DNA of 64,000 bases from Pseudomicrostroma phylloplanum (lineage: Eukaryota; Basidiomycota; Exobasidiomycetes; Microstromatales), in contig BCHS01000002.1 of NCBI GenBank assembly GCA_039545275.1, positions 1,054,001-1,118,000 of the forward strand, written 5' to 3'. Position numbers and translations under genes: made by a program. Below, one piece after another: positions 29,435-37,132 of this stretch. The notes beneath the pieces are model-generated. The model was given only the letters and a program-made list of their open reading frames with translations. It searched no databases and had not been told where the DNA came from. Positions within the stretch are counted from its first letter, which is position 1. The number at the start of each line of letters is the position of its first letter.

Positions 29435-30602
29435 ATGAATACAAGGCTGATTCGTTGTACCTTTCCTCTCTTTCCCCGTCTGCTACTTCCTTCGCACGTC
29501 ATCATCGCCATCGTCCACCAGGTCCATCGAGCCATCATTGCAACCTTCATCCCCATCTTCTTCTTTAGGCGTCACACGTCCACAGCGCGTCCTGCTCCTG
29601 CTGGCCCATCCAGACGACGAAGTCATGTTCTTCTCGCCCATCCTGCATGCGCTTCTCTCCCCAGAGGCTGGTGGAGAGACGGAGACGGAGCTTTGGGCCG
29701 CATGTATCACGGCTGGTCCTGCTCCTGTTCCTGGTGTCGCCGAGGCGGCATCCTCCTCCTCGCCGTCGCCGCTGCTAAACAACTCCCTCTCCAACCCTAC
29801 TCTTCCCCTTAGAGCACGAGAGCTTCTAGCCTCTTACGCTCATTTCCCAGGTATGGCCCCCTCCGCAGGAGCAGCAGCAGCAGCAGTGCAAGAGCGCGTC
29901 CTCATCTTCTCCGACGAGCATCTCCTCGACGGGATGCACGAGCAGTGGGATCCAGAGCGGGTGAGGGACGTGCTCCTCGCTGGGATGGAGGAGCGCTTCT
30001 CCCAGCTCCGAGCAGACTCCCGCTCCGACCCTGGGGCGGAAGAGGGAGCGGGGGAGGGGCAAGAGCAAGAGCAAGACTGGACCTTCGACTGGCTCCTAAC
30101 ATTCGACGAGGCAGGCATCTCGGGACATGCGAACCATCGTGCCCTGCGCGAGGCAGCACCGTTGGTAGCTGATGCGCTTGCAGCCCGAGCTCAGCAAGCG
30201 GCTGCTGCAACGACGACGATGGCCGATACTGCAGGAGAAGGCGAGGGAGGCGTGAGGAGACCACAGATCTGGGTCCTCCCTACGCTCCCGCTACCGCTCA
30301 AGTATGGCTCGCTGCCCTTTGCGGTCGCGCAGCGTGCTGCTTCCCTCCTCTTCCCCCGTTCGAGGGCGAGAGCAACAACGGCAAGCTCTCCAGGGAGCAG
30401 CGAGTCCAGCGCCACCTCCACCACCAGCAGCAGCAGCAGCAACGTAGGCACATGCCTCACCTTCCTCTCCTCCCCCCAAGAGTACCTCGTGTCACTAGCG
30501 GCGATGCGCGATGGACATGCGTCTCAGATGCTCTGGTTCAGGTATGCGTGGTGGGGATTGAGCAGCTATGTCTTTGGTGGGAGGATATGCAGAGTGGAGT
30601 AG
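29435..30602 (+). CDS. GPI12: PIG-L/Gpi12 N-acetylglucosaminyl-PI de-N-acetylase
   Basis: The catalytic frame is open from about 29538 to the stop at 30602. It carries RVLLLLAHPDDEVMFFSP (the AHPDDE zinc motif) and LLTFDEAGISGHANHRAL (family SGHxNH motif), plus the C-terminal SSPQEYLVSLAAMRDGHASQMLWFR block. This is the second enzyme of GPI-anchor synthesis, on the ER membrane. No ATG precedes AHPDDE in this frame, so a 5' exon is needed. The candidate is ATG 29435 joined to the acceptor TTTAG before 29569. Phase-1 donors at C|GTTGTA or C|GTCTGC would fit, but both are weak. Low-complexity Ala/Ser inserts enlarge the protein relative to yeast Gpi12. The start coordinate is tentative and the domain is secure. 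Confidence 0.82.
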
Positions 30603-30786
30603 AGGTTGAGGGTGGAGGGGAGAGCGCTGCACAGAGAAGGCTTCGACAAGGGTGTCACATTTGTATTTCACACGCAACTAGAATCCATGTACATACGTCA
30701 GGTGGGGGTTGAGACGTGTCTGGATTGTACGCGCCAGTATATCCTACTGGGTATTCCAGCATCTTTCTGTCCTTTCTGCCTTTCCT

Positions 30787-31715
30787 TTACTGGTGACCGG
30801 CTTTGCCCTCCTTTTTCCTGAGGTCGGGCACACTACCCGGGTACGTCTGTTTCGCCATGTCCAACTCGGCAAAGTTCTTCACCCAAGCCGCCACCTTTGG
30901 CGCTCTGCCGTTGGGGTCAAGCAGAGTCTTGCCCTCGGGCGTCGCGGCCAGATCAGCCAGAATGGGGTAGACGTAGAGGTCTGCCCATGTAGGTGTGTTG
31001 CCAACAAAGTAGAGTGGTCCAGAAGAGTGCTTCTTGGCATTATCCTCCAGGAATCCCTCAAGGATGTGCAGTGCACTCCTCGCTCCATCCATTCCCTCCT
31101 CGAGGGCGACCTTGATGGACTCCTCGTCAGCACCATTGCCCTCCATTGCCTGTCGCACTTTGATCAGCTTGGGCTCCAGGGCGGGGAAGACGCTCGTGGC
31201 TGCGAGGGAGCTGATCTGGCTCACCGTGGCGCGCATGTGCGCAGAAGAGACCAGGTGTGCCCGATCCAAGGGTGGCGTGAGAGGAGGAGGAGAGGCATTG
31301 CCGTGGCGTCGTCCTGCTGCGATTCCAGCGAGGGCATCGTCGAGGTACGACTTGACGGCGGCACTCTCGTAGAGAACCACCACATCCTTGTTCAGGTCAA
31401 AGGGCGCATGAGGCCTGTGGATCAGGACGGGGATGAGGCCGAGGGGGTTGTGCTCCCGTACTTGAGGGGTGTGCGGGAGGTGTTGCCTGGCGATGTAAGG
31501 CAGGTTGAGGTGATGCATTGCGAGGGTGATGGTTCGAGTGAAGGTCGAGATAGGGGCTCCGTACTGAGGGCAAACGATGTCAAGGGGGGTGGGGGTCATG
31601 CTCAGCACATTGCACAGGGCGCTCGGCCATTCGTACCTGCCGACTGCCTGAGTGTACTCACGAGCTCTACGATGCCCAACTCCTCGGAAGTGCTGTGGAT
31701 GTCTGGGGTGGTCAT
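30787..31715 (-). CDS. Glutathione S-transferase
   Basis: Exons 31715-31662 and 31563-30787 are joined over a 98-nt intron (GTGAGT..CAG) and encode 276 aa. The splice restores the first thioredoxin-fold strand, GIVELYGAPISTFTRTITLAMHHL. The Tyr/Ser-Thr at its end is where GST catalytic residues lie. HNPLGLIPVLIH is the conserved NP.G.vP strand with the cis-Pro, and VVVLYESAAVKSYLDD is the E-S glutathione gamma-Glu binding motif. The helical C-terminal domain includes the GNTPTWADLYVYPILADLA box. The fungal phi-like/GTT class is likely. It would conjugate glutathione to electrophiles in the cytosol, with actual substrates unknown. It is tandem with ETF-QO but not an obvious functional partner. 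Confidence 0.92.
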
Positions 31716-32050
31716 GTTTACACGGTAGATGGCGATGTGGGAGGATGGCAAGGGAGCGAGGAAGCAAGGCAGACACGCTTCTAGCCGGAGAGCAAGAACG
31801 ACGCAACGATGAAAATTGTGTGGAGGCAACCCCACCTCGGCTTCAGCACGGGCCCCAGTCACTGCACTACAGGGCAAAAGGACCGCGAAAGCCGCAAGTC
31901 GCTCACTCCAACCTGATACTCTAGTATGACACTGATACCAACCATGATCAACCACAGTCACAGTCACAGTCACAGTCACGCCGAGCGATGCCGGGAAGAA
32001 ATGCGAGTCTATATCATTTGAAGCCACTCCCTTTCTGATCCCTCGCAGGC
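31716..32050. promoter_or_regulatory. Promoter of the GST gene with a hexanucleotide repeat
   Basis: 335 bp between the GST start and the ETF-QO stop. It contains a (CACAGT) tandem repeat of about 4.5 units at 31953-31979. The region next to 31715 is weakly pyrimidine-rich on the minus strand. Confidence 0.45.
31953..31979. repeat. (CACAGT)4.5 tandem repeat
   Basis: Perfect CACAGT units run in tandem, about 240 bp upstream of the GST ATG. Simple-sequence origin is likely. The repeated unit could also array a transcription-factor half-site, but nothing in the sequence shows that. Confidence 0.8.
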
Positions 32051-34027
32051 CTAGGTCAAAGCGTACTTGGGTCCTCCACCACCCTCTGGGGTAGTCCATC
32101 GGATGCTCTGATCAGGCACCTTGATCGAGCAAGTCTTGCAATGAATGCAGTTCTGACTGTTGATCTGAAACTTCTTGCCCAGCGCGTGCTCCTCTCCATT
32201 GGCATCCTCCTTGTCCAGGTACTCGTACACGGCTGCTGGGCAGGCGCGCGCGAGCAGACCGTCGTAGCCGCCTACGTTGCGCTCCACGTGGCCCTTGTAG
32301 TCGCCCTCCTTGACCACCAGGTGTACAGGCTGGTCCTCGGTGTGATTGGTACCGGTACGGGAGACGGAGGTGAGGATATCAAAGGAGATCTTGCCGTCGG
32401 GCTTTGGGTACTCAATGGGCTTGCACTCCGAAGCCTTCTTCGTCTGCGCATAGTCCTCGCCAGCATGGTGGAAGGTGAACGGCACCCGACCCTTGAGCAG
32501 CAGAGAGTCGATACCAGAGTACATTAGACCACCCCAGAGACCGAGCGGGTTGTGGAAAGAGGGACGCAGGTTGCGCACCTCCTTGAGCTCCTGGATCACA
32601 TAGGTCTGGTCAAGTCGCTCGCGGTAGTCGGTGAGATCAACGACCTCTTCAGAGCCAGACTCCTTGCGCTTCTGCAGGGCGTCCCAGGCGCTCTCAGCAG
32701 CCACCATGCCCGACTTCATGGCATTGTGGGTACCCTTGATCTTGGGCACATTGAGGAAACCAGCTGAACAGCCAATCAAGGCACCTCCAGGGAAGTTGAG
32801 CTTGGGGATCGACTGGTAGCCACCCTCGTTCAGGGCTCGAGCGCCGTATGCGATACACTCGCCACCCTCGAGGAGATCCTTGAAGAAGGGGTGGTGCTTC
32901 ATCCTTTGGAACTCCCGGAAGGGCGACAGGTAAGGATTCTGGTAGTCCAGACCGACGACCAGACCAATGGAGACCATGTTGTCCTCCATATGGTACAGCC
33001 ACGAGCCTCCGTACGTCTTGTAGTCAAGCGGCCAGCCTAGGGTGTGAGTGATCATGCCTGGCTGGTGCTTCTCGGGCTTCACCTTCCACACCTCCTTGAC
33101 ACCCAGACCGTACGTCTGCGGGTCGGCTCCAACAGCTTCACGCAGACCGAGCTCCTTGATGACCATCTGTGAGAGCGAGCCGTGAGCTCCCTCTGCGAAG
33201 AGAGTGATGGGAGCATGGAACTCCATACCGGGCTCGAAGGAGTCCTTGGGCTGAATCTTCTTGTTGAGACCGATCTCGTTGGTCACCACACCCTTGATGC
33301 CGGTCTTGTCGTCGTTCCAGATCACCTCTGCAGCAGCGAAACCAGGGTAGATCTCGACGCCGATGGCCTCTGCCTGCTCGCCGAGCCATGCAGTGACCCG
33401 CGAGAGGGAGACAATGTAGTTACCCTTGTTGGTCATTTGCGGTGGGTGAGGCATAGGGAAGGAGCCAGTGGGCGTGAGGAACCGCATGTGATCCTCCCTT
33501 GCAACTTGGTTCAGAGGAGCTCCCAGCTCCTTCCAGTCAGGTAGCAGCTCATCAAGAGCATTGACCTGGATCACGGCTCCGGACAGAATGTGGTTTCCGA
33601 CCTCGCCACCCTTTTCGAGAACGACCACTCTGATCTCTTCACCCTTTGCGTCGGCCAGTTGCTTGATCTTGATGGCTGCGCTGAGACCAGCTGGGCCACC
33701 ACCGACAATGACGACGTCTACCTCGTCTGCCACCCGTTCTACCTTGGCGAGGTCGAAAGGCTCATCGACCTCATCAGCAGGCACGGCCTGTCGGGCCGGT
33801 GTCGAGGTGCTGAATTGTCTACGTTGAGTGGCGAGTGGAAGGGCGGCCTTCGATGTGCTGGCAAAGCTACGACGCTGATACGAGCGCGACGAGGCGAGGG
33901 CGGACGAGGAGGAGGAGGAGCGGATAGCAGAGGTGGCCAGGACGCTGCTGGGCGAAGAAGCCTTTGCGGCAACTTGCTGGATCGCAGCCCGGGCAGAAGA
34001 GATCGGTATCCGTGTTGACTGGATCAT
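32051..34027 (-). CDS. CIR2: Electron transfer flavoprotein-ubiquinone oxidoreductase (ETF-QO)
   Basis: A single-exon frame of 658 aa from ATG 34027. The first ~80 residues are Ser/Ala/Arg-rich with no acids until about residue 86, a clear mitochondrial presequence (RRQFSTSTPA). The FAD-binding GxGxxG is VVIVGGGPAGLSAA near residue 105, followed by VVVLEKGGEVGNHILSGA. The quinone/membrane-surface region includes KLNFPGGALIGCSAGFLNVPKIKGTHNAMKSG (split here for reading: GCSAGFLNVPK then IKGTHNAMKSG). The [4Fe-4S] ligands are Cys596 (RACPAAVYEY) and Cys627, Cys630 and Cys633 (CIHCKTCSIKVPDQ). It passes electrons from ETF, reduced by acyl-CoA and amino-acid dehydrogenases, to ubiquinone in the inner membrane. 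Confidence 0.97.
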   Translation of the reverse strand: MIQSTRIPISSARAAIQQVAAKASSPSSVLATSAIRSSSSSSALASSRSYQRRSFASTSKAALPLATQRRQFSTSTPARQAVPADEVDEPFDLAKVERVADEVDVVIVGGGPAGLSAAIKIKQLADAKGEEIRVVVLEKGGEVGNHILSGAVIQVNALDELLPDWKELGAPLNQVAREDHMRFLTPTGSFPMPHPPQMTNKGNYIVSLSRVTAWLGEQAEAIGVEIYPGFAAAEVIWNDDKTGIKGVVTNEIGLNKKIQPKDSFEPGMEFHAPITLFAEGAHGSLSQMVIKELGLREAVGADPQTYGLGVKEVWKVKPEKHQPGMITHTLGWPLDYKTYGGSWLYHMEDNMVSIGLVVGLDYQNPYLSPFREFQRMKHHPFFKDLLEGGECIAYGARALNEGGYQSIPKLNFPGGALIGCSAGFLNVPKIKGTHNAMKSGMVAAESAWDALQKRKESGSEEVVDLTDYRERLDQTYVIQELKEVRNLRPSFHNPLGLWGGLMYSGIDSLLLKGRVPFTFHHAGEDYAQTKKASECKPIEYPKPDGKISFDILTSVSRTGTNHTEDQPVHLVVKEGDYKGHVERNVGGYDGLLARACPAAVYEYLDKEDANGEEHALGKKFQINSQNCIHCKTCSIKVPDQSIRWTTPEGGGGPKYALT

Positions 34028-34831
34028 GGCGAGGTGTATGGCAATGGTAGGGATGGAGATAAGGACGAAGGACAAAGTGGCAAAGAGTATGATATACCAG
34101 TAAAGGGATGCGGGGAAGTGTAGCAGCGACGTGACCTCGAGCTGAGGGCTAAGAGGGGCTGCATTAGTAACACGCCTGCGACGCACTTCTGCAATCCATC
34201 CGGCCCAACGCCTCTTCCGGATGTGAAAGCGCGGGAATGATCCGCCGCCCGCCCGCCCCGCTCCGCCCCGTCGCGCCCCGCAACCGCCCCGCGCCAAGAT
34301 GACGTTGGACCGCCCACAGCCCCGTCCTTCTTCCGGCGAAGGGCCGTACTGACGAGTCCCTGAGTTAACAACGCTCTGCGAGAGCTTATCAGCCGGCCTC
34401 TCGCCTTCGAGCTGGCATGACAACTGGTCAGCGACGTTCCACTCGTCATCGACAAGCACACAAACATTCATAAGATCGGTACAGAGATAGGAGAGCAAGA
34501 CAGCCATCTGGCTCGTCTCGAAAAGTCTATTGCGCAAGGAATGTGCAAGCAGTTATATGAAGGGCGAACAAGTGCGGTGACAAGCGACATTCTCCCAGAG
34601 CGTGAGCGTCGGTGGTTGGGCGGGGTCGATTCAAATGATGGGCGAGAGCAACGACCTGCGTGCTGGCCTTGGACCATGGCATGAGTGGATGAGGTCTCTA
34701 TATATATGGCTACAGGGTGCAAAGGTAATTGCTTGATGAGACGCTCGTGAGAGGACTAGGTACCGGCCTAGTCAAGTGAGACTTTTGGGGTTGCGCAGAC
34801 GAAAGAGATAGCAGAGTCTGTAAGACAGCGC
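34028..34831. promoter_or_regulatory. ETF-QO promoter with a GCGGGG cluster
   Basis: 804 bp. On the minus strand three GCGGGG words occur within 37 bp (34256-34261, 34276-34281, 34287-34292), about 230-265 bp upstream of the ATG. They sit inside a stretch that is almost purely G and C. A TATATATA run at about 34697-34707 is farther upstream. No gene is seen. Confidence 0.5.
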
Positions 34832-35212
34832 TTACGAAGACCACTCCCAGGTGATGGGGAAGACACCCTCATCGGTGGTTCCACCAAGAGCCTTGAAGAA
34901 GCCCTCGGACATGTCGAGGGAGCCAGTAGACTCGCAGGTGGGGCACTCGTCGACGACGGTGGCCTTGTGGGTGGTGCCGGTGTTCTCGTTGGTGACCTTG
35001 ACGGTCTTTCCGCAGTTGGAGCCGTTGTCGTACATCGAGGGGGTCAGGGCGACGATCCAGTCCGAGCCAGAGGACTCCCAGCCGCAGGCACCGAGACCGG
35101 CAGCGAAGTAGGTGGCAGTGCCCGAGGTACGCTTCTCAGCGGCAGGGGCGGGGGCAGCAGCGGCCATGGCGCTGAAGAGGGCTGCGAAAGAGGCGAGCTT
35201 GAAGGCGTACAT
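34832..35212 (-). CDS. Small secreted double-psi beta-barrel (RlpA/barwin-like) protein
   Basis: A single-exon frame of 126 aa from ATG 35212. The signal peptide is about residues 1-20 (MYAFKLASFAALFSAMAAAA), followed by a short Pro/Ala propeptide ending in KR (a Kex2-type site). The mature ~98 residues form one domain. It contains GTATYFAAGLGACGW, then SDWIVALTPSMYDNGSNCGK, TVVDECPTCESTGSLDMSE and the terminal GVFPITWEW strand. The spaced Cys and the DECPxC..GxLDMS pattern fit the double-psi beta-barrel of RlpA-like/expansin-like fungal proteins (related to the riboflavin aldehyde-forming enzyme annotation). The protein is expected to be secreted or wall-associated with no known catalysis. 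Such proteins are often stage-specific. A good TATA box and A/C-rich leader suggest strong expression. Confidence 0.88.
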   Translation of the reverse strand: MYAFKLASFAALFSAMAAAAPAPAAEKRTSGTATYFAAGLGACGWESSGSDWIVALTPSMYDNGSNCGKTVKVTNENTGTTHKATVVDECPTCESTGSLDMSEGFFKALGGTTDEGVFPITWEWSS

Positions 35213-35335
35213 TGTGTGTGTGAGGTGTGTGGGTGTGAGGTTGTTGGGCAAAAGTGCAGAGTTTGGTAGAGGGCAAAGAGTGGTTGTGTTGGTGAGATAG
35301 AGGGGAGATCTTCAGGTCCTGTGATCTCTGCCTCT

Positions 35336-35344
35336 CTTATATCC
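35336..35344 (-). promoter_or_regulatory. TATA box of the secreted double-psi-barrel gene
   Basis: GGATATAAG on the minus strand, about 125 bp upstream of ATG 35212. It is followed by a C/A-rich leader (repeated CACAC, CAACAAC) typical of strongly expressed fungal genes. Confidence 0.55.
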
Positions 35345-37132
35345 CTCGAACGAGGTTCCTGGGGAGGACAGCAATGAAAGTTTTCACCCTCCAACCCACC
35401 GTGGCCAGCGTGCTGTACTGCCTGTGGTACCTCAAAATTGCCTTCCCTCCCCCGCATCGCACAACGAGAAGAAGACGCCGGACGAGCAAGTGCGTGTGCT
35501 GGGGAACGCAAATGTCTCATTGCTGGGTTGCGGAAACCGGGGGCGCCCTCTTGACCCCTTGCTCGGCTTCGGTCATCGTCCCTGGATACCTGAAGACTTG
35601 AGCCCACGAGGCTCGAGGTGCCACCTCGGCCGAGCGATCTTCGTGGAGAAGTGTGAGGAATGTTTACAGGGACCCTGTCCCGGGCACCTCCGGTCGCTAT
35701 TCGGAGATCCCTGAAACATCTGAAAAGTGTGACCGTGATTGAGACTGTGGAGCAGGTCGAGGTGGTGCCCTGGCTCAGCCTGAAAGGAGGTGTGGTAAGT
35801 CTGCACCCCTGAGGCTTTGCTTGTTTGCTTGCCGTACCTTGCTTGCCCGGCATGGCCCACCAGCCCCAGTCCTTCACACCACGAGGCGCAGGGGCTGACA
35901 TTTCCGCGTGGAGGCGTCTCGAACCGTTGTGCATCTGTCAGGGCTGAAGCCGAGAAAGACAACCAGGGTACTGGACAGAAGGAGAAAAATAGGGTACCAC
36001 CTAGTCAGAGCCGCCGGCAGCGACGGCCGCTGTGACCGGTCATCTCGCCGGGGCTCTGCAACCGTGTGACGTGCCATGCCATGTTCCACCTCAATTATCA
36101 CCCTGCCGACCCACGAGGAGTGGCCATGTGGTACTTTTTCACCTCTGACCCACCTCCCGCTCCTCCACTCTCAAGAGTGCAACCGAAGACCCATCGGAAA
36201 ACCATGGTTCTCAACACAAGTTTTCAGGGTCCCTCCTCCTCCTCTGGCCTCTCGCTCCGCACGCATCAGATCGAGATTGCGCCTGTCACGGTGACTTGTC
36301 TGCCGCCCACGTCGCCGGATTGGCAGAGCAGAACCGAGTTCGGGGCGAAGGGGCGAGAGGCGAGCCGAGGGCGTTGGCGCTGTTTCACAGGAGAAAGACG
36401 CCGTGCTTCTATTCATTCATCGCTTGCGCACCAGCCGCCCGCGTGCTCGGGGATTCTCGCGTGCCCCAAAGTGAATCCCACTGCTAGTCGGCCGGTTGGC
36501 CAGCCCAGCCAGCCAATCAATCAATCAGCGAGCTGGTAGCACGTGATGTGTCTGGTCAAGTCGGATTCGCTCAAACGACGACTCTGCCTCTTCTCGTGTC
36601 CCTCCCGACCCTCCATCTCAGACTGCCCAGCTCAGTCACTTGTTGGATGTCAAAAGTGTGTGTTATGAACAACAGTAGGAGCAGCGAGCAACAATAAGAA
36701 GAAAGAAGAACAAAAGTCGAAAACACAATGACGGCCGCATCTCTAGAGTAGTACGCGTTGAGCCAGGGGTGGAGAGATCTGGAACCCCATCAAGACCCGT
36801 TGCCTCCCCCTTTGTCATTTCCCCCTCTCCAAGGCAGAAAATCCGAGCAGTGATTACGATGAGAGCCTCGAAGGTACCAGTGATTTGTTGCCATTTATCC
36901 TTGAGGCGCCGCTCGTGCCGGACACTAGGATGGCTATTAGCATGCAGCGCTTGAGTGCTTTGAGACGATGCCTGGCGCCTGGCTGAGCCGCACGGTGATG
37001 CATGCGATCCCTGGGGTGACATCCGTCGCAATCATTGAGGGTGACATACTGCGTCCCCCACTGCTTTGTCGAACTGGACACATGATCCGCCCATCATTGC
37101 CCCTTCGACAGCCACAGCGACCCCGCCACCCT
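35345..37132. other. Long gene-poor intergenic region
   Basis: About 1.8 kb between the secreted-protein promoter and the Lcb2 stop. Only short overlapping frames exist, none with recognisable protein character or conserved-looking codon pattern. A CAAT-rich repeat (AATCAATCAATCAG) lies at about 36509-36530. No tRNA box pair is seen. Confidence 0.45.

Noticed and set aside
36066..36539. 157-codon plus-strand frame in the gene-poor region
   Set aside because: No domain, low-complexity segments and heavy overlap with other frames of equal quality.
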